Assembly: GCF_000987955.1 (NCBI RefSeq)
Contig: NZ_LAZU01000031.1
Span: forward strand, 114,378 to 178,377
Direction of reading: 5' to 3'
DNA length: 64,000 bases
From: Paenibacillus sp. DMB20
Lineage (GTDB): Bacteria; Bacillota; Bacilli; Paenibacillales; Paenibacillaceae
The notes under the pieces were generated by a model. It was not told the DNA's origin. It ran no database searches and was given only the letters and a program-made list of their open reading frames with translations. The translations under genes and the position numbers were made by a program. Shown in pieces: positions 1 through 8,857 of this stretch (positions are counted from its first letter, which is position 1; each line of letters begins with the position of its first letter).

Positions 1-1080
1 ACAAAGTTATGCGAAACGCTGAGCATCGCGTATCCGATCGTGCAAGCCGGCATGGCCGGAGGAGCGACCACCGTGGATTTGGTGGCGGGCGTATCCGGGG
101 CCGGGGCCCTGGGAACGCTGGGTGCCGCTTATATGGTGCCGGACGATATCCGGACCGCGATTCGGCATATTCGCAAGCAAACCGATAAGCCGTTTGCGGT
201 GAATCTGTTCGCGGCCGACATGACGGACGACGCGACACGCATCGGCGAAGTGAATGAAGTGCTGCGCGGCATGCGTTCCCGGTTCGGACTTGGTGAGCCT
301 GCCTCCGAGGTTCATACTCCGGACCGGTTCGAGCAGCAGATTCAGGTGCTGTTTGACGAGGAGGTTCCCGTCATCAGCACCGCATTCGGCATTCTCCCCG
401 CCCCGTTTATGGAAAAAGCGAAACGCCGGGGCATCCGGGTCACGACGATGGTGACGACCGTCCGCGAAGCGATCGAGGCAGAGCAGGCAGGCAGCGACGT
501 TATTGTGGCCCAGGGCAGCGACGCCGGGGGACACCGCGGCACGTTTGACGTCGGGCTACACCCGAACGGCGCCAATATCGGAACGTTCTCCCTCGTTCCG
601 CAAATCACGGACCAGGTTCGGGTCCCGGTTGTGGCGGCCGGCGGGGTGATGGACGGACGCGGCCTGGTCGCGGCCTTGGCCCTTGGGGCAAGCGGCGTTC
701 AGCTCGGGACAAGGTTCCTGACCGCCGCCGAGTCGGGAGCACATCCTGCTTACAAGCGGGCCCTGTTGGACAGTACCGAAGAGAGCACCGTCATTACACG
801 TGCATTCTCGGGCCGTCCGGCGCGGGGAATCCGTAACGCGTTTATCCGGACATTCGAAGAAAGCGGAGTTGAACCGCTGCCGTTTCCGACGCAAAATTCG
901 GCAACGAATGAGATCCGCAAGGCTGCGGCGGCCATGAATAAGGTGGACTATATGTCCTTATGGGCCGGTCAGGCCACTCGCCTGTTGACCGATGGGGACA
1001 CCGCCTCCGCCATCGTGCAAGGGCTGATGGATGAGGCAAGCCGGCTGCTGGGCCGCCTTCAAGGATTGAGCCGGGAATAA
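1..1080 (+). CDS. Nitronate monooxygenase (2-nitropropane dioxygenase family), 5' end cut by window
   Basis: FMN-dependent oxidase family that converts alkyl nitronates such as propionate-3-nitronate to carbonyl compounds and nitrite in the cytoplasm. The frame is open from base 1; it reads a typical family start (SIAYPIVQAGMAGG) before the first possible internal start, so the true start lies upstream of the window. The glycine-rich flavin phosphate-binding segment SDAGGHRGT lies near codon 175, and the VVAAGGVMDGRG and ASGVQLGTRFL segments of the TIM barrel follow. About 360 codons are visible, close to full family length. No neighbour in the window suggests an operon. Substrate is not deducible; some family members act instead as enoyl-ACP reductase-like enzymes. 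Confidence 0.88.
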   Translation, partial: TKLCETLSIAYPIVQAGMAGGATTVDLVAGVSGAGALGTLGAAYMVPDDIRTAIRHIRKQTDKPFAVNLFAADMTDDATRIGEVNEVLRGMRSRFGLGEPASEVHTPDRFEQQIQVLFDEEVPVISTAFGILPAPFMEKAKRRGIRVTTMVTTVREAIEAEQAGSDVIVAQGSDAGGHRGTFDVGLHPNGANIGTFSLVPQITDQVRVPVVAAGGVMDGRGLVAALALGASGVQLGTRFLTAAESGAHPAYKRALLDSTEESTVITRAFSGRPARGIRNAFIRTFEESGVEPLPFPTQNSATNEIRKAAAAMNKVDYMSLWAGQATRLLTDGDTASAIVQGLMDEASRLLGRLQGLSRE

Positions 1081-1178
1081 TCTTAATAGGGGCGGAATCA
1101 ACGGTGTATTCGAATATGCCGAAGTCTTGGCCTTTAGGCATAATCAAATTCATCCGGAGGAAATGGAAGCGACGAGTC

Positions 1179-1220
1179 AAAAAAAAAGAAAAAGCAGGAG
1201 CGCGGTTCCTGCTTTTTCTC
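1179..1220 (-). terminator. Rho-independent terminator after modB
   Basis: Read on the minus strand, a perfect 12-bp stem (GAAAAAGCAGGA with TCCTGCTTTTTC) and a 7-base loop is followed by a run of nine T. It lies about 40 bases past the modB stop, which closes the modAB transcript without a modC gene. Confidence 0.85.
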
Positions 1221-1261
1221 GGCTTGAGACAAACTTTTTGAGTGCTATCCAAAAAATCACC

Positions 1262-1951
1262 TTAAGGGGTGGTTTTATCCACTGTTTTTCGCCCCACCAG
1301 CAGGAGCATGAAGAAGGAGATGATAATCATCATACATGTCCAAGCCCATGCCATCGGAGCGTTGCCCGCATCCACCGCAATATAAATCGCAGTCGGTATG
1401 GTTTGCGTTTTCCCCGGGATATTTCCGGCAATCATCAAGGTTGCCCCGAATTCGCCAAGGCTGCGGGCGAAGCCGAGTACATAGGCAGTTATGAACGATG
1501 GAAAAGTTAGAGGAAATGTGATATACCGAAACACTTGCCATTCGCTTGCTCCGATTGAACGGCCCGCATCCTCCAATTCCCGGTCAACGGATCCAAATCC
1601 CGCCTTCATCGTCTGATAGACGAGAGGAAAGGCTACGACGACCGATGCGATAACGGCAGCCGACCACGAAAACACGATCGGCGCGTTGAATAAAGACTCG
1701 ATAAATCGTCCAAACGAACTTTTTCGGCCAAGCAGTACCAAGAGCAAAAAACCAACGACCGTCGGAGGAAGTACAAGAGGCAGCATAAACACCGTTTCAA
1801 CGAACGTTTTCCCTCTAAACGACCCCAGACGCGACATCCACCAAGCGGCAATCAGACCCAAGATAACAACCAATACGCTCGATAATAACGCGACTTGCAA
1901 AGATAGCTTGACAGGGGGCCAAAACTCATCCCAATGGATATTTGTCATCAT
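1262..1951 (-). CDS. modB: Molybdate ABC transporter permease ModB
   Basis: Inner-membrane permease of the molybdate (possibly tungstate) ABC importer. It has about five hydrophobic segments, the binding-protein-dependent permease EAA-type loop (EDAGRSIGASEWQVFRYITF) and the family signature FARSLGEFGATLMIAGNIPG. Length of about 229 residues matches the family. The ATG at 1951 shares its A with the modA stop (TGATG), so translation is probably coupled to modA; an in-frame GTG one codon earlier and an ATG one codon later are alternatives. A strong terminator follows and no ATPase gene is present, as in the Bacillus subtilis yvgL-yvgM arrangement, so the ATPase must be supplied from another locus (inference). 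Confidence 0.93.
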   Translation of the reverse strand: MMTNIHWDEFWPPVKLSLQVALLSSVLVVILGLIAAWWMSRLGSFRGKTFVETVFMLPLVLPPTVVGFLLLVLLGRKSSFGRFIESLFNAPIVFSWSAAVIASVVVAFPLVYQTMKAGFGSVDRELEDAGRSIGASEWQVFRYITFPLTFPSFITAYVLGFARSLGEFGATLMIAGNIPGKTQTIPTAIYIAVDAGNAPMAWAWTCMMIIISFFMLLLVGRKTVDKTTP

Positions 1952-2775
1952 CACTTCGGTATCGAAAATCCGTATTTCGCAAATACATCCAAGGATTCCT
2001 GGGATTGAAGGTATGCATAAAAGTCCTCGGCCTCTTTGCTATGCTTCGTAGCTTTAACAATTCCGATGGGATACTCAACAGGCGCATAGGATTGGGGATC
2101 GATCGCAAAGGCGATTTTTACCGCCTGCGAAGTCAAAGCATCCGTCTTGTACACGAACCCGGCATCGGCATTTCCGGTTTCCACGTATTGAAGGACTTGT
2201 CTGACGTCTTTCCCTTGCACGATTTTGGCTTGCAGGTCATCCCATAGTTCGGCGTTCGTGAGTGCTTCTTTGGCATAACTGCCGGCAGGCACGCTTTCAG
2301 GGATGCCGATGGCTATGTTCTTGATCCCCGCTTTAGTCAATTCGTTCATGCTGCCAATCGTCGTTTCAGCATCCTTAGGAATAACTACGACCAGTTCGTT
2401 GGTCAACAGTGTTTTTTGTTTGTCTTTATCGATCAATTCTTGATCCACGAGCGCCTTCATATTCTTGGTTGCCGCAGAAAGGAATAAATCCGCCGGTGCT
2501 CCTTGTTCAATCTGCTGCTGCAAAGCGCCGGATGCGCCGAAGCTAAAATTCAGTTTTACGGTTTCCGCCTTGGATTCATATGCCTTCTGGATTTCTTTAA
2601 GGGCATCGGTTAGGCTTGCGGCTGCTGAAATGGTTAATTCTACGGTTTCATTTGAGGATGGAGCAGTACTGCCGTTATGTAATGCCGATTCTTGTTTCGC
2701 GCCACATCCGGAAACCAACAAAACCATGGCGAAGGCTAAAATCAAAGCTGTACTACTTTTAAAGAATTTATTCAT
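1951..2775 (-). CDS. modA: Molybdate-binding lipoprotein ModA
   Basis: Extracytoplasmic substrate-binding protein that delivers molybdate to ModB. The N-terminus is a lipoprotein signal peptide with lipobox LVSGCG, so the mature protein is predicted to be anchored through Cys24. The mature part opens with the ModA signature LTISAAASLTDALKEI, where the serines coordinate the oxyanion, and contains NFSFGASGALQQQIEQGAPAD. About 274 residues, normal length. The start is supported by GGAGG six bases upstream. It overlaps modB, and faces the divergent HTH-PBP regulator gene across an AT-rich region with a 20-bp-period direct repeat that could be its operator. Confidence 0.94.
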   Translation of the reverse strand: MNKFFKSSTALILAFAMVLLVSGCGAKQESALHNGSTAPSSNETVELTISAAASLTDALKEIQKAYESKAETVKLNFSFGASGALQQQIEQGAPADLFLSAATKNMKALVDQELIDKDKQKTLLTNELVVVIPKDAETTIGSMNELTKAGIKNIAIGIPESVPAGSYAKEALTNAELWDDLQAKIVQGKDVRQVLQYVETGNADAGFVYKTDALTSQAVKIAFAIDPQSYAPVEYPIGIVKATKHSKEAEDFYAYLQSQESLDVFAKYGFSIPK

Positions 2776-2790
2776 CGTCCGCCTCCAAAT

Positions 2791-2828
2791 TATATTTAGA
2801 TATAATTAAATATGTTTAGTTATAATTA
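2791..2828. promoter_or_regulatory. Tandem 18-bp direct repeat upstream of modA (candidate operator)
   Basis: TATATTTAGATATAATTA at 2791-2808 and TATGTTTAGTTATAATTA at 2811-2828 match at 16 of 18 positions and are spaced exactly 20 bp apart, about two helical turns. The repeat sits between the modA ribosome-binding site and the divergent regulator gene. A protein binding the same helix face twice, such as the HTH regulator next door, is the simplest explanation (inference). Confidence 0.45.
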
Positions 2829-2944
2829 TATATATATCATGATCATATTGTAAACCTGATTCGCCATGCTCTTATGTCTAATTGTGATAAAATAAAGATT
2901 ATTCACAACTGCGGCCAATTGCTTAGAACGGGGGAAGTTAACCA

Positions 2945-3896
2945 ATGTCTAGTGATATATCCTATACGACTGAAGAAATCGCTAAACTTTTAAAAAATAT
3001 CCAAGCTCACGGTTTACGATTTGATTAAAAAGGGAGAACTGCTATCCTATCGGGTCGGTAAACAAATGCGCATAGACGCAGCCGACCTTGAAGCATATAA
3101 ACAACGAGCCAAGGGGATTGCAAATGGCCAAAGGTTAGCAGAAGCGGAGCCTCCATTGACATCCCCCGCTCCAATCCAATCGTATGGTATCCGCCCTCTG
3201 GTCATTACCGGCCAGGACGTCAGCCTGGATATTCTGGCGAAGCATATCGAGAAAAACATATCAGGGGTAAGACCGCTCCGTTCTTATGTCGGCAGCCTGG
3301 ATAGTCTCATTTCCATGTACAAAGGTGAATCCGATATCGTCAGCACTCATCTTTTAGATGGCGATACCGGAGAGTACAATCTCCCCTATATTCAAAGAAT
3401 TCTCGTCGGTTCATCTTATCTTGTTGTGAATTTGCTCTCAAGGCGGGCCGGTCTTTATGTTCAGCAAGGCAATCCATACCAGCTTTGCAATTGGAACGAT
3501 TTGAAAAAAAACGGATTACGGCTTGTTAACCGCGAAAAAGGTTCAGGAGCCCGGGTTCTGCTCGATGAGCAGCTGCGTCTGCACGGCATTCATCCGGGCC
3601 AAATCGAAGGCTATGATTCGGAAGAATCCAATCATCTAGGGGTAGCCGGGAAAGTAGCGTCCGGCGATGCGGATGTGGGGATCGGAATCGAGAAAGCGGC
3701 TTCGATTGTTGGCAACATCGAATTCATCCCATTAATTCAAGAACGTTACGACCTTGTATTCATTAAAAAAGCGGAAAACCTTTCTTGGATTGATTCCATC
3801 ATTCGCATTTTAAAATCTGAAGTTTTCCAAAATGAACTTCGCGCGATTCCCGGTTACGATTTGTCATTGACGGGTCAAGTCCTGTACGAGACCTGA
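2945..3896 (+). CDS. Molybdate-type HTH regulator with PBP-like effector domain (yvgK type), frameshifted
   Basis: Predicted one-component regulator: an excisionase/MerR-like helix-turn-helix (TTEEIAKLLKISKLTVYDLIKKG, broken into two frames; residues about 5-50) followed by a periplasmic-binding-protein-like domain (about 65-310) of the kind found in B. subtilis YvgK. It probably senses molybdate or a molybdenum cofactor and controls the divergent modAB. The ATG at 2945 has a GGGGGA ribosome-binding site. The frame breaks at the A6 run 2992-2997: removing one A joins the HTH to the remaining 291 codons and gives a 316-residue protein. As written, only a truncated peptide or an HTH-less product from about 3021 could be made. 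Confidence 0.75.
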
Positions 3897-3958
3897 CCAT
3901 GCAATCTAGGTCGTCTGACGCTCTCCCCTCTTCCAATAATCCCTTTTCCTCCCAAGAA

Positions 3959-4008
3959 AAAAAGCCGATGAAAACCAGGCGGGATTCCTGAGTTTCGTTC
4001 GGCTTTTA
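3959..4008 (+). terminator. Terminator after the HTH-PBP regulator gene
   Basis: AAAAGCCGA and TCGGCTTTT form the outer stem of a hairpin ending in a T-rich stretch, about 65 bases after the regulator stop. The AAAGCCGA/TCGGCTTT outer stem recurs in several terminators of this window. Confidence 0.6.
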
Positions 4009-4015
4009 AATTAAC

Positions 4016-4027
4016 GGGGGGGGGGGG
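4016..4027. repeat. Poly-G tract of 12
   Basis: Twelve consecutive G in a non-coding gap. Such tracts are prone to slippage in vivo and to miscalling in sequencing. No gene is visibly affected. Confidence 0.9.
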
Positions 4028-4182
4028 TTGCTCTACGGCTGCGTGTTCAACCGGCTGAATCCGCCAAACAAATGGGTGCCCCCTGATGGGACACCCTATG
4101 GTTGTCATATCCTCGTCAATTGACGGCCGCCCTCGGCTGCAGTTGGTGCTTTTTGGGGCGTGATCATCAGTAACGATCGGTT

Positions 4183-6454
4183 TTAACGGACCTTGCGGTA
4201 TTTTCTCGTACGTTCATCGTCAATGATCCCGTTCCAGTTCAATCCAAAAGCAAAATCATACGCATGATTCTCCGAATCCACATGGCATTCCATGTCAAAC
4301 GCAACGTCCTCAAACTGCTCTTCAACCGTTCTCATATGGGCCGGCATTTGCATCGGCAGGAGACCGGACGGTTCCGCCTCGCCCGTCAGCATTTCCATGA
4401 TTGCCTGATCCTGAACGCCAAAGTGCGCCATAATCGCATCCACTTCCGCTTCAAACTCCCCGACAACGGTCGGATTTGTCAGCAGCATGGAGACGATAAC
4501 CGGTTTTCCCTTCATCATTTCCTTCGTCTCAAGCACCATGTTCAAATCGGTTGTATTCTGGGGCGTAACGGTCTTCCCTTTGTATGAACGGTTCAGTGGG
4601 CCGTTTTCGCACGGTTCCCCGGCAAGGCTGACTTCACGCGCATGCTCCGCCGTATACGGCTTATATTGAAGGCTGAGCGGCACATAGCCGTTTCCGCCCC
4701 GTTCCTCGTCCTGTTGGCTGTAGCCGGTTCCCGACTTCGGCGTGGAGATAAACGCCAGCCCGAAATCCGCTTCATCCGGATTGTCGACGACTTCAAAATA
4801 TTTTGAAACGACGGCCAAATTCACCGGATGCTCCAAACGTTCCGGCGTCGGATTGCCGAACCAATCCTTGCCGGCAGCCATAAACCGTTTCGGAATGTAG
4901 ACTTTGCTCATCCGCTCCCGCGGAAGCACCCCGTTTTTATTTTTCAGCATAACGATCGATTTAAGCTGCGCTTCATAGCCTTCCTGCATGAATTCCGGAT
5001 TCCCCACGATTTGCGCGCTTTTCTCCGGATCGAGATACGGATTTTCAAACAGGCCGAGGCGGAACATGTTTTTCAGCAATCGAACGGCGGATTGTTCAAA
5101 ACGCTCACGCATAAAAGCTTCCCCATGTTCCCGAACACCCATCCGATACGCTTCCAGTACGGGCTCGATCTCGTTATTGCCGCCGAATTGGTCTACACCG
5201 GCCATCAGCAGTTTGTAATGCCGCTCCGCAATCGTCAAGCTCTCAACGCCCCACGGCTTTCCGCTAAGGAACGAATCCCGGGCGCCGGAAACGTCCGCCG
5301 TAATCCCCCCAATCCGTGCAGACCACGCCGTCGTAACCGTATTTTCCCCGAAGCAAATCCTTAATCAAATAGGAGCTGTACGAGTTGCCGACATTCTCGC
5401 CGTTCATAGTGTCCTGATCCAGGGAAATCGTGTAATAAGGCATGACCGCGGAAGCCCTTCCCGTTTTTCCGTCCAGCTTGAAAGCACCGTCCACAAACGG
5501 GATTAAATGCTCGTCAAAATTGTTGCCCGGATATACCGCATACTTCCCGCAGCTATAGTGGGCATCCCTTCCGCCTTCGCCTGATCCACCTCCCGGCCAG
5601 TGCTTTACCATCGCATTGACGCTGTCATATCCCCAGCCTTCGGCTATCTCCTCGTCTCCGTCCGACGTTTGGAGCCCATCGACATAGGCACGCGCCATAT
5701 CCGCTGCAAGCTTGGAATCCTCGCCAAAAGTACCGTTAAACCGGAACCAGCGCGGATCCGTGGCGATATCGATTTGCGGAGAGAGCGCCGTCGCCAGGCC
5801 GAGCGCACGGTATTCCCTGGAAGCAATCTCGGCGAATTTTTTCGTGATCGCGGGATCGAAGGTAGCGGCTAAACCCAGCGTCTCCGGCCACATCGAAATA
5901 TGTCCGCCTGACCCTGCATTGAACTCCGAGCTGGCATCCGTGGCATGACGGGGATCGGAACTGTTGTTGGCCGGAATGCCAAGCCCGGAGCCTTCGGCAA
6001 ACGCCTGTACTTTATTGTTCCAACGTGCCGCCGTTTCCGGACTTTCCACGGTGGTTACGAGTACGTGCCTCAGGTCATTGGCCAGAAAAGCGATCTGCTC
6101 ATCCGTCAGCTCCCACGGCTTCGCTCCGCTCTCCTCATACGGTTTGCCTTCATAAGTACCCGGAAACCAGCCGCTGCTTGCAGCCGGGATCGATTGGTGC
6201 CGGCTGTAAAGCATGAGTCCCGCGATTTGCTTGATCGTCATTTTCGTAGCCAAGTCTTTGGCCCGTTCTTCAGAAGACAGCCGCCAGTCCTCATATTTAT
6301 CCAGCTTGCCGTCACGGTTCAAATCCTTGAAAAACAATCCGTCTTTCTCTATGATTCCGACGCCTGAACCGGGGAAAATCCCCAGTGCTGGGCCACCCGG
6401 ATTTTTTACGTACCGTATGGTGCCTTCTGTCTCTTTGATGTTATGACTGCTCAT
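4183..6454 (-). CDS. GH3 family beta-glucosidase-like glycosidase, frameshifted
   Basis: Glycoside hydrolase family 3 enzyme, cytoplasmic (no signal peptide). The N-terminal half (codons 1 to about 385) carries the GH3 barrel with MVKHWPGGGSGEGG and the nucleophile motif VVCTDWG; the C-terminal half carries the GH3_C domain with VIVSMLLTNP. The frame breaks just after the nucleophile at the C6 run 5305-5310. Removing one base restores DWGITADVSGARDSF and a continuous 756-residue protein. An EF-hand-like DLNRDGKLDKYEDW segment near residue 45 is seen in some GH3 relatives. Start supported by GGAGG. It is the last gene of the MFS-GH3-GH3 operon, 87 bases after the preceding GH3 gene, so it probably acts on oligosaccharides imported by the MFS protein. 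Confidence 0.82.
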
Positions 6455-6541
6455 TCCGGTTTCCCTCCACCTCTATTTCTTTCGAATATCACGCCGCAAT
6501 CAACGCGTGTGCATTCGCTCGGCCAACAAATTCCATCGGAA

Positions 6542-8842
6542 TCACTGAAGTCCAAGCTTTTCGTTAAGGTCATCGATCAGTGCCGCCAGCTGATCTTCCG
6601 ACATTCCGCCAATCATGCCTCCGAGGGAACGAAGGCCATCGTACTTCTTCCACTGCACGACGGCATCAAACAGCTCCGACAATCCGCTGTCCATGCTTTC
6701 GGCAAACATGGCTCCCATCTGCTTGATTCGTTCCATGCTCAGCTCCATGATCTCCGCCGCCATCGGGGCGGTTTCAGGAATCGCAAGCAGTTCGAAAAAC
6801 TTGGTGTTCCGGGTCACCTTCTTGAACGGAACGCCTGTCGAGATCAGTTGGATCGAAGCGGCGAGCGGCGTTTCCGCGGAAGACGGACCGACCAATATCT
6901 CATAGGCTCCGGTTTCGGCGAACCAGTCCTGAATTTCCGTGTTGTAGTAAGCAAACGAACGTTTATCAAGCTTGAAGCTTACCGTTTTGGCTTCCCCCGG
7001 TTCCAAATGAATCTTTTCGAAGCCTTTCAGCTCCTTCACGGGTCTGACCACGGAACTGTCGATTGGCTTTACATACAGCTGCACAACTTCCTTGCCGGCC
7101 ACTTGCCCCGTATTCCGAACCGTAACCGTAACGACCGCCGTATCCGTATCCGTATCCCTCATCCGTTCCCTGTCCACCGAGATCTTTTCATAATGGAACG
7201 TCGTATAGCTTAGGCCATAGCCGAAAGGAAACAACGGCTCTTCCTTTTTGGCCTCGTAATAACGGTACCCTACAAACAGCCCCTCGCCATAGAATACCTC
7301 GCTCTTGCCTCCCGGGAAGTTCAAGTAGGCCGGCGTTTGCTCCAGCGCTGCCGGAAACGTCTCAGCGAGTTTTCCGCTCGGATTCACTTTGCCGTAGAGA
7401 ATATCGGCCGCTGCGGTACCTGTTGCCTGACCGGCAAGATACCCTTCCAGAACGGCCTTAACATCGGACAGCCATGGCATGGCGACAGGCGATCCGTTAG
7501 AGAGTACGACTACGGTGTTCGGCTGTGCAGCCGCTACCTGCCGAATAAGCTCGATCTGGGACGACGGCATATTCAGATGCGTACGGTCGATCCCTTCCGA
7601 TTCAAAAGAGTCCGGCAGCCCTGCAAAAATGACGGCCACCTCTTTGCTTGACGCCAGTTTCACGGCTTCGGCAATCAAGTCTTGGTTCACCGTATCGCCT
7701 TTCAGGCTGTAACCTGCCGCATAGGCAACCTCGCCGTCCGCGGCCTCAACGATAGCATCGTAAGCGGCATCAAGACGCGTAGGGGCAATGTGGGAACTGC
7801 CGCCCCCCTGATAGCGCGGATGCTTGGCGAATGCGCCAATCACGGCCACCGATTGCTCGGGCTTTAGCGGAAGAATGCTGCTTTCATTCTTCAGCAGCAC
7901 CATGCACTCCGCCGCGGTACGGCGAGCGAGCCCGTGATGCTCTTCTTTGTCATAGGCAAAACCCGGTTTCTTATGGTCATAAGCTTTGAAAATAACCGTT
8001 AACAGTCGCTCTACAGCAGTGTCTAACACATGTTCATCCAATTCACCGGACTTCACGGCATCTATAATCATCTGATCGTGCTCCGGCCCAACGTACGGCA
8101 TTTCCAGTTCGAGACCAGCCCTCAATCCCTTAACGCGCTCATTGATGGCTCCCCAATCCGTCATGACCAGGCCGTTATGGCCCCATTTCTTTTTGAGCAC
8201 CTCCGTGAGCAGGTATTCATTCTCGGAACAAAACTCCCCGTTCACCAGATTGTACGCGCACATCACGGTCCATGCGTCGCCGGCCGTGACCGGTCCTTCA
8301 AAGCTGCGGAGGTAAATTTCGTGCAGCGTCCGTTCATCGACCACCGCATTGATGGAGTTGCGAAGGGTTTCCTGGTTATTGGCGGCAAAATGCTTCACCG
8401 AAGTCCCTACGCCTTCCCGCTGCACACCGTATACGTGAAACGTTCCCATCTCCGAGGAGAGGTACGGATCCTCGGAGAAGTATTCGAAGTTCCGTCCGCA
8501 AAGGGGAGAACGTTTAATATTAACGGCCGGGCCGAGTATGATCTGCACATCCTCAGCTTGGCATTCCTCGCCGATCGCCTTGCCGACTTCCCGGATCAAT
8601 TGCCGATCCCATGAAGAAGCGAGTCCGGCACCGCTTGGGAAACATGTGGACGGAACCGTTTTGCTGGACATGTCTCCGAGGTTGCCCTGCTTCCGCAGTC
8701 CATGCGGGCCGTCCGTCATCGAAATCGACGGGATTCCTAGCCGCTCTACCGGCTTCGTCTGCCACATGTTCAGTCCGGAACACAAGCTTGCCTTCTCTTC
8801 GATGGTCATTGATTTAATGATCTCTTTTATATTTCTGCTCAT
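6542..8842 (-). CDS. GH3 family beta-glucosidase with fibronectin III-like domain
   Basis: Intact 766-residue family 3 glycosidase without signal peptide, hence intracellular. Visible landmarks are SMTDGPHGLR near residue 43, the substrate-binding KHFAANNQE near 150, the nucleophile motif LVMTDWGA near 230, the GH3_C sandwich with VVVLSNGSPVAMPW and SGKLAETFP, and a fibronectin III-like domain (about 560-650, VTVTVRNTGQVAGKEVVQLY). About 100 extra C-terminal residues with a methionine-rich helical look follow. The family hydrolyses beta-glucosides or beta-xylosides from the non-reducing end; the exact sugar cannot be read here. The start has AAGGGAG seven bases upstream and lies 15 bases after the MFS gene, indicating co-transcription. 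Confidence 0.93.
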   Translation of the reverse strand: MSRNIKEIIKSMTIEEKASLCSGLNMWQTKPVERLGIPSISMTDGPHGLRKQGNLGDMSSKTVPSTCFPSGAGLASSWDRQLIREVGKAIGEECQAEDVQIILGPAVNIKRSPLCGRNFEYFSEDPYLSSEMGTFHVYGVQREGVGTSVKHFAANNQETLRNSINAVVDERTLHEIYLRSFEGPVTAGDAWTVMCAYNLVNGEFCSENEYLLTEVLKKKWGHNGLVMTDWGAINERVKGLRAGLELEMPYVGPEHDQMIIDAVKSGELDEHVLDTAVERLLTVIFKAYDHKKPGFAYDKEEHHGLARRTAAECMVLLKNESSILPLKPEQSVAVIGAFAKHPRYQGGGSSHIAPTRLDAAYDAIVEAADGEVAYAAGYSLKGDTVNQDLIAEAVKLASSKEVAVIFAGLPDSFESEGIDRTHLNMPSSQIELIRQVAAAQPNTVVVLSNGSPVAMPWLSDVKAVLEGYLAGQATGTAAADILYGKVNPSGKLAETFPAALEQTPAYLNFPGGKSEVFYGEGLFVGYRYYEAKKEEPLFPFGYGLSYTTFHYEKISVDRERMRDTDTDTAVVTVTVRNTGQVAGKEVVQLYVKPIDSSVVRPVKELKGFEKIHLEPGEAKTVSFKLDKRSFAYYNTEIQDWFAETGAYEILVGPSSAETPLAASIQLISTGVPFKKVTRNTKFFELLAIPETAPMAAEIMELSMERIKQMGAMFAESMDSGLSELFDAVVQWKKYDGLRSLGGMIGGMSEDQLAALIDDLNEKLGLQ

Positions 8843-8857
8843 GGGTAAGCTCCCTTC

